Shown: positions 45,017 to 52,537 of the stretch, one piece after another
How positions within the stretch are numbered: the first letter of the stretch is position 1
How the letters are laid out: every line of letters starts with the position of its first letter
Assembly: GCA_035539135.1 (NCBI GenBank)
Contig: DATLJD010000007.1
Coordinates: 1 to 62,479 of the forward strand
Source: JABFWF01 sp035539135
GTDB taxonomy: Bacteria > Pseudomonadota > Gammaproteobacteria > Xanthomonadales > Xanthomonadaceae
Direction: 5' to 3'
Length of the DNA: 62,479 bases
The notes under the pieces: model-generated
Told to the model about the DNA's origin: nothing
The model's database searches: none
What the model saw: only the letters and a program-made list of their open reading frames with translations
Position numbers and translations under genes: made by a program

Positions 45017-45517
45017 CTACGGCGCGTTCGCCGCGCGCAACGCGAAGCTGCCGCGCACCTCGCGGCCATCCTCCAGGCGGAACGCGATCTCCACCGTGCC
45101 GCCGGCTTCGCGCGCGCCGGCCGGCTGCATCAGCATCAGGTGCAGGCCACCCGGCTGCAGCACCGCCTCGCCGTGCGCGGGCACCGGCAGCGACGCCACC
45201 GGCCGCATCCGGCTGATGCCGTCCTCCAGCGTCGTCTCGTGCAGGCTGACGTCGGCATAGGCAGGGCTGCTCGCGCCTGTCACCATCGCCGCGGTCGCGC
45301 AGGGATTGACGATCCGGCCGAAGCCCGCGTCCATCGCCATCGCCCCGGGCGTGAGCCGGATCCAGCCTTCCCGCACTTCCGGCAGGCAGGCGCCGTCCGC
45401 TGCCGCCGACGGCGCCGGGACGGGTGCCGGAGACGGTTCGCGCGCGCAGGCGCAAAGCACGAAGGCGGCGAGCGCGAGCAGCGCGGGCCGGGCGAAAGGA
45501 ATGCGGGGCGTGTCCAT
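45017..45517 (-). CDS. Copper chaperone PCu(A)C-like lipoprotein
   Basis: A 166-residue lipoprotein. Signal sequence MDTPRIPFARPALLALAAFVLCAC ends in a lipobox, then a Pro/Ala linker, then a PCuAC domain. The copper site H-x10-M-x21-HxM is visible as LHETTLEDGISRM ... GLHLMLM. It delivers Cu(I) to the CuA centre of cytochrome oxidase in the periplasm. Two Cys (CLPE, NPCA) in the mature part may pair. It is divergent from the ECI-like gene, with a 39-bp gap. Confidence 0.9.
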   Translation of the reverse strand: MDTPRIPFARPALLALAAFVLCACAREPSPAPVPAPSAAADGACLPEVREGWIRLTPGAMAMDAGFGRIVNPCATAAMVTGASSPAYADVSLHETTLEDGISRMRPVASLPVPAHGEAVLQPGGLHLMLMQPAGAREAGGTVEIAFRLEDGREVRGSFALRAANAP

Positions 45518-45556
45518 CCGCCTATGATACGGGCGACACCACTGCCGATACCCGCC

Positions 45557-46336
45557 ATGACCGCACTCGTCGAACGCATCGCCCACGGCCCCGTGCACGA
45601 GCTGCGCCTGGCGCGGCCGCCGGTCAACGCGCTGAATCCGGCGCTGTGCGAAGCGCTCGCCGCGGCAATCGACGCCAGCATCGCCGACGGCGCGCGGGGC
45701 CTGGTGCTGGCCGGCGGCCCGGGCGTCTTCAGCGCGGGTCTGGACGTGCCGCACCTGGTGCGGCTGGGCGCCGACCGCGCCGCGCTCACCGCGGCCTGGG
45801 AAGCCTTCTTCCGCGCCGCGCGCGCGCTCGCCGCCGCGCCGGTGCCGGTCGCCGCGGCGATCGCCGGGCATGCCCCGGCCGGCGGCTGCGTGCTCGCGCT
45901 GTGCTGCGACTACCGGGTGATGGCGCGGGCGCCGGAAGGCAGCAAGGGGCCGTTCCGGATCGGCCTCAACGAAACCCAGGTCGGCCTGGTCGCGCCGGAA
46001 GGCATCCAGGCCCTGCTGCGGCGCGTGGTCGGCGCGCATCGCGCCGAGCGGCTGCTGGTCGCGGGCGAACTGGTCGAGGCCGGGCGCGCGCTGGAACTCG
46101 GGCTGGTGGATGCGCTGGCGGAGATCGACGAGGTCGCACCGCGCGCGCGCGCCTGGCTGGAATCGCTGCTGGTGCTGCCGCGCCAGCCGATGCTGCAGAC
46201 CCGCGCCCTCGCCCGCGCCGACCTCGTCGCCGCGCTGACGCCGGAGCGGATCCGGCTGGAGCACTTCGTCGTCGGCTGGTATTCGGCCGACACCCAGGCC
46301 GCGTTGAAGGCGCTGCTGGAAAAGCTCGGGAAATGA
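45557..46336 (+). CDS. Enoyl-CoA hydratase/isomerase family protein, ECI1 (delta3-delta2 isomerase)-like
   Basis: A 259-residue crotonase-fold protein. The first oxyanion-hole region is FSAGLDVPHL and the second AIAGHAPAGGCVLALCCDYR. The segment IGLNETQVGLVAPEG closely resembles the catalytic Glu region of mitochondrial ECI1 (GLNETQLGI), and the usual two-Glu hydratase pattern is absent. It is therefore more likely an enoyl-CoA isomerase for unsaturated fatty acid degradation than a hydratase. It is followed by a convergent sulfurtransferase gene. Confidence 0.87.
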   Translation: MTALVERIAHGPVHELRLARPPVNALNPALCEALAAAIDASIADGARGLVLAGGPGVFSAGLDVPHLVRLGADRAALTAAWEAFFRAARALAAAPVPVAAAIAGHAPAGGCVLALCCDYRVMARAPEGSKGPFRIGLNETQVGLVAPEGIQALLRRVVGAHRAERLLVAGELVEAGRALELGLVDALAEIDEVAPRARAWLESLLVLPRQPMLQTRALARADLVAALTPERIRLEHFVVGWYSADTQAALKALLEKLGK

Positions 46337-46346
46337 CCCGACGGGC

Positions 46347-46370
46347 GTAGGGCGGGGGCTTGCTCCGCTG
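46347..46370 (+). repeat. Degenerate GTAG-type REP
   Basis: GTAGGGCGGGGGCTTGCTCCGCT retains the GTAG head and the GCTTGCTCCGC half of the REP, but the stem is imperfect. It lies between the convergent ECI-like and sulfurtransferase genes. Confidence 0.6.
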
Positions 46371-46377
46371 CCTGCGC

Positions 46378-47220
46378 TCAGTCGCGCGCGACCGGCCGCC
46401 GCGGGTCGCTGATCCAACCGCTCCAGGAGCCGGTGAACAACTGCGCGCCGCGCAGGCCGGCGCGTTCCATCGCCAGCAGGTGGTGGCAGGCGGTCACGCC
46501 GCTGCCGCACATCACCATCGTGCGCTCCGGCGCGTGCCCGCCGAGCAGCGCGCGGAACTCGTCGGCCAGCTGCGCCGGCGGCTTGAAGCGGCCGTCGGCG
46601 AGGTTGTGCGCGAACGGCCGGTTGACCGCGCCCGGCACGTGGCCGGCGACCCGGTCGATGGTCTCGTTCTCGCCGCGGAAGCGGTCGGCGCCGCGCGCGT
46701 CCACCAGCAGCTCGCCGGCGGCGAGGCGCAGCTGCACCTGTTCGGCGTCGAGCAGGCGGGTGGTGTCGAAGCTGCCGCTATAGCGCGCCGGCACCGGCGC
46801 CGGCACGCGGTTGTCCACCGGCAGCCCGAGCGCGGTCCAGCGCGCCCAGCCGCCGTCCAGCACCGCGGCCTTCTCGTGCCCCAGCGCCCGCAGCAGGAAC
46901 CACGCGCGCGCGGCGAACGCGCCCTCGGCGCCGTCGTAGGCGACGACCTGGTGCTGCGGGGTGATGCCCCACGCGCCCAGCTTCGCGGTGAAGGTCGCCG
47001 CGTCCGGCCACGGATGGCGACCCTCGCCGGTGCGGCGCAGATCGGACAGGTCCCGATCCAGGTGCGCGTACAGCGCGCCCGGGATGTGGCCGTCGCGCCA
47101 GGCGTTCTCGCCCGCGCCCGGCGAGGCCAGCGAGAAGCGGCAGTCGAGGACGACGAGGTCGGGGCGGCCGAGCGCCATCGCCAGCGTCTCTGCCTGCACC
47201 AGGGTGGTCCATCCGCTCAT
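46378..47220 (-). CDS. sseA: 3-mercaptopyruvate / thiosulfate sulfurtransferase
   Basis: A 280-residue tandem rhodanese. The inactive N-terminal domain (LVVLDCRFSL, GHIPGAL) is followed by an active C-terminal domain with the catalytic loop CGSGVTAC (about 237-244). CGSGVTA is the 3-mercaptopyruvate-type loop (E. coli SseA) rather than the CRKGVT thiosulfate-type loop. It transfers sulfane sulfur to thiol or cyanide acceptors. The start overlaps the Nudix gene stop (ATGA). Confidence 0.92.
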   Translation of the reverse strand: MSGWTTLVQAETLAMALGRPDLVVLDCRFSLASPGAGENAWRDGHIPGALYAHLDRDLSDLRRTGEGRHPWPDAATFTAKLGAWGITPQHQVVAYDGAEGAFAARAWFLLRALGHEKAAVLDGGWARWTALGLPVDNRVPAPVPARYSGSFDTTRLLDAEQVQLRLAAGELLVDARGADRFRGENETIDRVAGHVPGAVNRPFAHNLADGRFKPPAQLADEFRALLGGHAPERTMVMCGSGVTACHHLLAMERAGLRGAQLFTGSWSGWISDPRRPVARD

Positions 47221-47843
47221 GTCGTGCGCTCCAGCCGTTGCCTGAGGTTGTCGAGGATGGACGCGGTCGCGCCCCAGATCCGCCGGCCCGGGCTCACCGA
47301 AGCGACGAATTCGGCCACCTCCCGCGGCCGCCCGGCCCAATCGATGCGGTTGTACACCAGCGCCGCCGGCTCCAGCAGCCGTGCCAGCGGCGCCTCGAAG
47401 ACTTCGGCGACCTCGCGCGGATCCGGCGCCGGCACGTACCCCGGATCCAGGGTTGCCACGACCGGCAGTACCCGGAAGCCGGTGATCGTCGCCAGCGGAT
47501 CGAGGTAGCCCAGCGGCGCGATCTGCACCGGCGCCAGCCCGACCTCCTCGCCCGCCTCGCGGATCGCCGCGGCGCAGGCGTCCGCGTCCTCCGGCTCGAT
47601 CCGGCCGCCGGGGAAGCTGACCTGGCCGGCGTGATGGCGCAGGCCGTCGGTGCGCAGCGTGAGCAGCACCTGCAGGCCGGCCGCGCGCGGCACCAGCCCC
47701 AGCAGCACCGCGGCCGCGACCGGCTCGGTCCCCGGCAGCAGGTCGGCCAGGCCGGCGAGGTTCCAGGGGGCATCGGCCGGCGGCGCGTCCAGCGGATGCA
47801 GCGCGGCCTGCAGCCGCGCCAGCAATGCGCCGTCCTCGCTCAC
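47217..47843 (-). CDS. nudL: Nudix hydrolase, CoA pyrophosphatase (NudL-like)
   Basis: A 208-residue Nudix protein. The Nudix box is GGRIEPEDADACAAAIREAGEEVGL (residues about 98-122) with the REAGEEVG core intact. The preceding LRHHAGQVSFPGGR matches the CoA-pyrophosphatase signature LRxHxGQVxFPGG. It cleaves CoA or acyl-CoA to phosphopantetheine and ADP. The start is GTG 47843, overlapping the TGA of the DUF1289 gene; the 3' end overlaps sseA by ATGA, so three genes form a tightly coupled operon. Confidence 0.92.
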   Translation of the reverse strand: MSEDGALLARLQAALHPLDAPPADAPWNLAGLADLLPGTEPVAAAVLLGLVPRAAGLQVLLTLRTDGLRHHAGQVSFPGGRIEPEDADACAAAIREAGEEVGLAPVQIAPLGYLDPLATITGFRVLPVVATLDPGYVPAPDPREVAEVFEAPLARLLEPAALVYNRIDWAGRPREVAEFVASVSPGRRIWGATASILDNLRQRLERTT

Positions 47844-48031
47844 GCCGGCCCGGCCTCGCGCTCGCGGGCGGGCAACACCGACTCCATCAGGTGCAGGCGT
47901 TGCGCATCCGACAGCCGCGACCAGGCGGCGATCTCGTCCATCGTGCGCAGGCAGCCGCCGCACAGGCCGTCGGCGCGCAGCGCGCACACGCCGATGCAGG
48001 GGCTGAGGACGGCACGGAAGGTCTCGCTCAT
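47840..48031 (-). CDS. DUF1289 family small cysteine-rich protein
   Basis: A 63-residue protein with the DUF1289 signature SPCIGVCALRADGLCGGCLRTMDEIAAW: four Cys (CxxxC...CxxC), probably binding Zn or an Fe-S cluster. An ATG three codons upstream (48040) is possible, but only the chosen ATG (48031) has a GGA at workable spacing. It is the first gene of the DUF1289-nudL-sseA operon. Function unknown. Confidence 0.87.
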   Translation of the reverse strand: MSETFRAVLSPCIGVCALRADGLCGGCLRTMDEIAAWSRLSDAQRLHLMESVLPAREREAGPA

Positions 48032-48049
48032 TCGCGTCATTCCAACATG

Positions 48050-48076
48050 CGAACGCCGGCGCGTGGCCGGCGTTCG
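48050..48076. terminator. Hairpin between the FKBP-like gene and the DUF1289 operon
   Basis: An 11-bp perfect stem CGAACGCCGGC / GCCGGCGTTCG with loop GCGTG. It follows the FKBP-like gene by 30 bp on the minus strand. No U-tract is present, so it may be a Rho-assisted or mRNA-stabilising hairpin rather than a true intrinsic terminator. Confidence 0.5.
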
Positions 48077-48106
48077 TGCTTCCAGCGATGGAACCGGCCG
48101 CGCCGG

Positions 48107-48808
48107 TTACTTCACGCTGAGCAGCTTGACCTCGAACACCGCGGCCGCGTTCGGCGGGAACATCGCGCGCGGGTCTGCGCCGAAGGCCTTGTCCGGCGGC
48201 AGCACGATCTCCCACTTCGAGCCCGCCGGCATCTGCAGCAGGACTTCGCGCATGGCCGGCATCTCGATCTTGCTGACCTGCAGCGCCGGCATCTTCTGCG
48301 CGGTCGCCTGCGCCGGGCGTTCGCCCCACGGCAGCGGGCCGAGGACCTCGAGCTCCACGGTGCTGGCCTGGGTCGGCTTGGCGCCGGTGCCGTTCTCGAT
48401 GACCCGGTACTGGACACCGCTCGGCAGCGTCTTAACGCCCGGCTTGGCCTTGTTCTGGGCCAGGTAGCTGTCGCTCTTGGTCTTGTTGTCGGCGGCCGCC
48501 TTGTCGAACTTGGCCTTGGCCTCCTGCAGGCGCGCCTGCTGGCGCTTCTGGAAGGCCTCGAACGCGGGGCGCATCTGCTCCTCGCTGATCGCCGGATCCT
48601 TCTTGGCCAGCGCGTCCTGCAGGCCCTTGGTCACCGAGGCGGCATCGATCTGCTCGCCGCGGGCGGCCAGCTCGGCCATTTCGGCGCCGGCGCGGTAGCC
48701 GAAGTAGTAGCTCAGCTTCCCCTTCTCGGAAGTGGTGTCCTGCGCATGCACGGCGCCTGCGGTCAGGGTGATGGCCGCCAGCGCGGCGGCAAGCAAACGC
48801 AACTTCAT
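48107..48808 (-). CDS. Periplasmic FKBP-type peptidyl-prolyl isomerase-like protein with a degenerate active site
   Basis: A 233-residue protein: signal peptide MKLRLLAAALAAITLTAGAVHA, an FkpA/Mip-type alpha-helical dimerisation domain (KLSYYFGYRAGAEM to about residue 125), and a C-terminal FKBP-like domain (SGVQYRVIENGTGAKP to EVKLLSVK). The usual YxGxLxDGxxFDSS and VIPGW segments are replaced by LGPLPWGERPAQAT and IEMPAM, so the Asp, Phe and Trp of the proline-binding pocket are missing. It may act as a chaperone rather than an isomerase. It is monocistronic, transcribed away from the enoyl-CoA hydratase gene. Confidence 0.87.
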   Translation of the reverse strand: MKLRLLAAALAAITLTAGAVHAQDTTSEKGKLSYYFGYRAGAEMAELAARGEQIDAASVTKGLQDALAKKDPAISEEQMRPAFEAFQKRQQARLQEAKAKFDKAAADNKTKSDSYLAQNKAKPGVKTLPSGVQYRVIENGTGAKPTQASTVELEVLGPLPWGERPAQATAQKMPALQVSKIEMPAMREVLLQMPAGSKWEIVLPPDKAFGADPRAMFPPNAAAVFEVKLLSVK

Positions 48809-48999
48809 TCGGAACGACCTCCAGATTGGGGAGTCCGGCGCGATCGGGCGGGGGAACCGCCCCCGGGCCGCCGGATGAGCGGGCTAGGATAAAGGGCCTC
48901 AGGGCACAGCCGCCACTGACGACCCCCTTCCGACCGGACGGGCCCCGGCAAGTTCCGCGATTCCGGGCCCCGACGCCAGCCCCGCAGGACACCACGCTC

Positions 49000-49791
49000 A
49001 TGACCGATTCACCCGCTTCCCCGCTGCGCATCGAGGACCGCGACGCGATCCGCGTGATCACCATCCACCGCCCGGACAAGCTGAACGCGCTCGATTCGCA
49101 CACCCTCGACGCCCTGCAGGCGGCCTTCGCCGAGGCGGCGGCGGCCCCGCAGGTGCGGGTGGTGGTGCTGACCGGCAGCGGCCCCAAGGCCTTCGTCGCC
49201 GGCGCCGACATCTCCGAGATGAACACCCTGACGCCGGTGCAGGGCCGCGACTTCTCGCTGCGCGGGCAGCGCCTGATGCGCTTCGTCGAGACCATGCCCA
49301 AGCCGGTGGTCGCGATGGTCAACGGCTTCGCGCTGGGCGGCGGGCTGGAACTGGCAATGTGCTGCCACCTGCGCATCGCCGCCGACAGCGCGAAGGTCGG
49401 CCAGCCGGAGATCAACCTCGGCCTGATCCCCGGCTTCGGCGGCAGCCAGCGCCTGCTGCGGCTGGCCGGACGTGCGGCGACCCTGGAGCTCTGCCTGACC
49501 GGCGCGCCGGTGGACGCGGCGCGCGCGCTGCAGCTGGGCATCGTCAACCGCGTGGTGCCGGCGGCGGAGTTGGAGGCCGAAACGATGAAGCTCGCCAGCC
49601 AGCTCGCCAATGCCGCGCCGCTGGCGCTGCGCGGGATTCTCGACTGCGTCGTGGTCGGTGGCGAATGCGGCATCGAGGAAGGACTGGCCTACGAGACCGC
49701 GCAGTTCGGCCTGATGTTCTCGACCCGCGACATGCGCGAGGGCACGGCCGCGTTCCTGGAGCGGCGCAAGCCGGCATTCGCCGGGGAATGA
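49000..49791 (+). CDS. Enoyl-CoA hydratase
   Basis: A 263-residue crotonase. Oxyanion-hole motif AFVAGADISEM near residue 68, NGFALGGGLELAMCCHLRIA with the first catalytic Glu, and GQPEINLGLIPGFGGSQRL with the second catalytic Glu. Both Glu are present, unlike the ECI-like paralog at 45557. It adds water to trans-2-enoyl-CoA in beta-oxidation. The start MTDSPASP has AGGA 10 nt upstream. The gene is followed 28 bp later by the Cys-rich protein and nth. Confidence 0.93.
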   Translation: MTDSPASPLRIEDRDAIRVITIHRPDKLNALDSHTLDALQAAFAEAAAAPQVRVVVLTGSGPKAFVAGADISEMNTLTPVQGRDFSLRGQRLMRFVETMPKPVVAMVNGFALGGGLELAMCCHLRIAADSAKVGQPEINLGLIPGFGGSQRLLRLAGRAATLELCLTGAPVDAARALQLGIVNRVVPAAELEAETMKLASQLANAAPLALRGILDCVVVGGECGIEEGLAYETAQFGLMFSTRDMREGTAAFLERRKPAFAGE

Positions 49792-49819
49792 CGGCGACCA
49801 CCGCGATCCGCGCGCCTGC

Positions 49820-50212
49820 ATGACCGTCGCTCCCTGCCATTGCGGCTGCGCCGCGCCACATCCGGCGCACGCCGTCGCGCGTGCGCTGGCGCGCGGCGAC
49901 CTCGGCGCCGCGCTCGACGCCGGCCTGCTCGACGTCCCGCCCTGCCCGTCCTGCAGCCACGCGTGCCGCGCCACGCTGCGGGCCGCGCGCGACGACCGCC
50001 TGGTGGCGTTCGCCGCGCGCGAACGGCACCGCGCGCGCGCGGACCGGCTCGCCCGGCGCCAGCAGGAACGCGATGCACGCCGCGCCGCCGCGCGCATGCC
50101 CACCGCCGACGACACGGCGCGACCGGCGCCGACCGCGCCGTCGCTGCCGCCCGCCGCGGCGGCCGCGCTCGCCCGCGCCAAGGCCCGTGCGGCCGGACGC
50201 ACGCCGCGATGA
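49820..50212 (+). CDS. Cysteine-rich hypothetical protein upstream of nth
   Basis: A 130-residue protein. The N-terminal half contains CHCGC (6-10) and CPSCSHAC (42-49), a possible metal-binding pair. The C-terminal half is a highly basic, Ala/Arg-rich helical region (residues about 55-95), then a Pro/Ala tail. It overlaps nth by ATGA, so the two are co-translated. No known family was recognised. A role linked to the Fe-S enzyme Nth (metal handling, DNA binding) is speculation. Confidence 0.75.
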   Translation: MTVAPCHCGCAAPHPAHAVARALARGDLGAALDAGLLDVPPCPSCSHACRATLRAARDDRLVAFAARERHRARADRLARRQQERDARRAAARMPTADDTARPAPTAPSLPPAAAAALARAKARAAGRTPR

Positions 50213-50907
50213 AGACGGCGGTCCGGCGGCCGCGCAAGCCGAAGCCCTCGCTGCTGTCGCCCGCGCAAATCCACGAACTGTTCGCGCGCCTGCGCGAACT
50301 GAACCCGGCGCCGGCCACCGAGCTCGAATACGGCACGCCGTTCCAGCTGCTCGTCGCGGTGGTGCTGTCGGCGCAGGCCACCGATGTCGGCGTCAACAAG
50401 GCCACGCGCCGGCTGTTCCCGGTCGCCGGCACGCCGCAGGCGATCCTCGCCCTCGGCGAGGACGGCCTGAAGCGCTACATCTCCACGATCGGCCTGTACA
50501 ACGCCAAGGCGGCGAACGTGATCGCGTTGTGCCGGCTGTTGCTCGAGCGCCACGGCGGCGAGGTGCCGCGTACCCGCGAGGAACTCGAGGCGCTGCCGGG
50601 CGTCGGCCGCAAGACCGCCAACGTCGTGCTCAACACCGCGTTCGGCGAACCGACCATCGCGGTGGACACGCACATCTTCCGCGTCTGCAACCGCACCGGC
50701 CTGGCGCCCGGCAAGACCGTGCGCGAAGTGGAGGACCGGTTGTCGCAGGTCGTGCCCGACGAATTTCGCCGCGACGCCCACCATTGGCTGATCCTGCACG
50801 GACGCTACACCTGCGTGGCGCGCAAGCCGCGGTGTCCCGCATGCCCGATCCACGATCTCTGCCGGTATCCCGACAAGACGACCGCCGCCGATTTCGCGCC
50901 CGGCTGA
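50209..50907 (+). CDS. nth: Endonuclease III
   Basis: A 232-residue HhH-GPD DNA glycosylase/AP lyase. The catalytic Lys is in LPGVGRKTANVVL (about 128-140) and the catalytic Asp in VDTHIFRVCNR (about 148). The C-terminal [4Fe-4S] Cys pattern CVARKPRCPACPIHDLC is intact (C-x6-C-x2-C-x5-C). It removes oxidised pyrimidines. It is slightly longer than E. coli Nth because of a basic N-terminal extension (MKTAVRRPRKPKPS). It is translationally coupled to the upstream Cys-rich gene. Confidence 0.96.
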   Translation: MKTAVRRPRKPKPSLLSPAQIHELFARLRELNPAPATELEYGTPFQLLVAVVLSAQATDVGVNKATRRLFPVAGTPQAILALGEDGLKRYISTIGLYNAKAANVIALCRLLLERHGGEVPRTREELEALPGVGRKTANVVLNTAFGEPTIAVDTHIFRVCNRTGLAPGKTVREVEDRLSQVVPDEFRRDAHHWLILHGRYTCVARKPRCPACPIHDLCRYPDKTTAADFAPG

Positions 50908-50934
50908 AGGGGGCGATGGCGAGCGGATGCTGAT

Positions 50935-50953
50935 GTAGAGCCGAGCCACTCCG
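50935..50953 (+). repeat. Degenerate GTAG-type REP
   Basis: GTAGAGCCGAGCCACTCCGC keeps the GTAGAGC head but has lost the symmetric centre. It lies 25 bp upstream of palindromic element copy 7. Confidence 0.5.
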
Positions 50954-50978
50954 CTTCACGTCGGAGCGGCAGAAAGGG

Positions 50979-51089
50979 GCGCGTCGGGTGGGAGAGGTAG
51001 GCAGGACCGTATGCGCCATGGATGGCGCATCCGAGCCTCCAGGGACGGATTCAGGGCGTGTCCTGCCTGCCTCTCCCGCCCGACGCGCT
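50979..51089 (+). repeat. Dispersed palindromic element, copy 7
   Basis: Arms at 50979-51007 and 51060-51089 (GCGCGTCGGGTGGGAGAGG type) with the internal ATGCGCCAT-GG-ATGGCGCAT hairpin (51011-51030). It sits in the 288-bp nth-porin spacer, just upstream of the porin promoter region. Confidence 0.85.
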
Positions 51090-51131
51090 CGCGGGCCGGG
51101 AGCGTGCCGTGCTCCGTAAAAATCCCGTGAA

Positions 51132-51138
51132 CTGTCAT
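51132..51138 (+). promoter_or_regulatory. Possible Pho half-site upstream of the porin gene
   Basis: CTGTCAT, identical to the consensus Pho half-site, lies 58 bp before the porin start. No good second half-site is seen 11 bp on either side, so PhoB control of the porin from this site is only suggested. Confidence 0.35.
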
Positions 51139-51195
51139 GGGGCCGCAAGATTCGAGGACTAGTCTGCGCGACATCCTCCCGAGTCCACGAAGGCC

Positions 51196-52338
51196 ATGAC
51201 CCTCAACCGCTCCGCCCTGCTCCTTGCCATCGTCAGTGCGCTCGCCGCTCCCGCCGCCCACGCCGAAATCGCGATCGACGTGATCGGCGGTTCGGAAATT
51301 TCTTTCGAAGGGCTGCTGCAGACCGACGCCTACTGGTACGACAGCGACTTCGCCAACCTCGACGCCGACGCCGGCGACGGCAGCGACGCCGACTTCGGCC
51401 TGCGCCGCGCCGAGCTGGTGTTCAAGGGCAAGGGCCCCGGGAATGTCGACTGGGTGCTCGGCTACGACGCCTCCGGCGACGGCAAGTTCCTAGACGCAAA
51501 CGTCGCCTACAAGATCGGCGGCGACAAGGCCAACACCATCACCGTCGGCCAGTACAAGCAGCCCAACAGCCTGGAAGAGCTGTCCAGTTCGAAGAACAAC
51601 GACTTCGTCTCCAAGGCGATGATCACCAACACCTTCGCGGTCGGCCGCCGGCTCGGCGCCGCCTACGCGATCGGCCGCGGCGACTGGACTTTCTCCGCCA
51701 GCGGCTTCGGCCGCGAACTGACCCGAAACCGAGCGCACGGCAGCGGCTACGGCCTGCGCGGCACCTGGGCGCCGATCAACGGGAAGGGCAACATCCTCAA
51801 CTTCGGCCTGTCCTGGGCCGACTACGACACCGACAGCCTGCGCCTGCGCGCGCGTCCGGACGCGGACTTCGCCAACCGGCTCATCGACACCGGCACCATG
51901 GCCGATACCGATCGCCTGTCGACGCTGGGCTTCGAGGGCTTCTGGGTGCGCGGCCCGTTCAAGCTGCAGGGCGAATACATGCGGACCCGCGTGGACCGCT
52001 ATGCGAGCGCCGACGACTTCACCGGCACCGGCGGCTACCTCAGCGGCGTGTGGAACGTGACCGGCGAAACCTGGAGCAACAAGTCGGGCGTGCCGGGCAC
52101 GGGCGCACCGGCCGAGCCGGGACGCGGCATGTGGCAGGTCGGCCTGCGCTACGACACGCTGGACCTGGACGACGGCGCGGTGCAGGGCGGACGCATGGAC
52201 ACCCTCACGGCGGGCGTCAACTACTACTGGCGCTCGAATTTCAAGTTCTCTCTGAACTACGTGAAGGTGGACAGCGAGCGCCGGGGCGTGGACGACAACC
52301 CGGACATCGTCGAGGCGCGCGCGCAGTTCTACTGGTAG
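51196..52338 (+). CDS. Phosphate-selective porin (OprP/OprO family)
   Basis: A 380-residue outer-membrane beta-barrel protein: signal peptide MTLNRSALLLAIVSALAAPAAHA, then alternating amphipathic strands (LRRAELVFKGKGPGNVDWVLGYD, TITVGQYKQPNSLEELSS, FEGFWVRGPFKLQGEYM, NYYWRSNFKFSLNYVKV) and a C-terminal aromatic residue (AQFYW), as expected for BAM recognition. The pattern fits the Porin_O_P family, which forms anion/phosphate channels. Its position directly before pstS supports phosphate uptake. It is followed by its own terminator. Confidence 0.9.
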   Translation: MTLNRSALLLAIVSALAAPAAHAEIAIDVIGGSEISFEGLLQTDAYWYDSDFANLDADAGDGSDADFGLRRAELVFKGKGPGNVDWVLGYDASGDGKFLDANVAYKIGGDKANTITVGQYKQPNSLEELSSSKNNDFVSKAMITNTFAVGRRLGAAYAIGRGDWTFSASGFGRELTRNRAHGSGYGLRGTWAPINGKGNILNFGLSWADYDTDSLRLRARPDADFANRLIDTGTMADTDRLSTLGFEGFWVRGPFKLQGEYMRTRVDRYASADDFTGTGGYLSGVWNVTGETWSNKSGVPGTGAPAEPGRGMWQVGLRYDTLDLDDGAVQGGRMDTLTAGVNYYWRSNFKFSLNYVKVDSERRGVDDNPDIVEARAQFYW

Positions 52339-52360
52339 GGCCAGCCCGTCTCCACGAACA

Positions 52361-52393
52361 CGAAGGGCGCGGGCGACCGCGCCCTTCGCTTTT
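52361..52393 (+). terminator. Intrinsic terminator after the porin gene
   Basis: A 12-bp stem CGAAGGGCGCGG / CCGCGCCCTTCG with loop GCGA, followed by CTTTT. It lies 23 bp after the porin stop and separates the porin from pstS. Confidence 0.9.
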
Positions 52394-52447
52394 GCGGTGC
52401 CGCAACCGTGTCGCCGCCGCGACGCCATCCGGGGCGGCGTCACCAAC

Positions 52448-52492
52448 CTGTCATCCAGACTCCATCGCCCTGTCACCGCGACGGGTTGCAAT
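52448..52492 (+). promoter_or_regulatory. Pho box and -10 of pstS
   Basis: Three heptameric half-sites with 11-bp period: CTGTCAT (52448-52454), ACTCCAT (52459-52465), CTGTCAC (52470-52476). TGCAAT (52487-52492) follows 10 bp after the last, as expected for a PhoB-dependent promoter in which the Pho box replaces the -35. The outer half-sites are strong, the middle one weak. Confidence 0.75.
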
Positions 52493-52537
52493 GACGGCGA
52501 GCGGGCGTCGGCCCGCGCATTCCCCACAGGAGTCCCC

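Noticed and set aside
48050..48076. Strong intrinsic terminator after the FKBP-like gene
   Set aside because: The stem is perfect, but neither strand has a U-tract, so it was kept only as a low-confidence hairpin.
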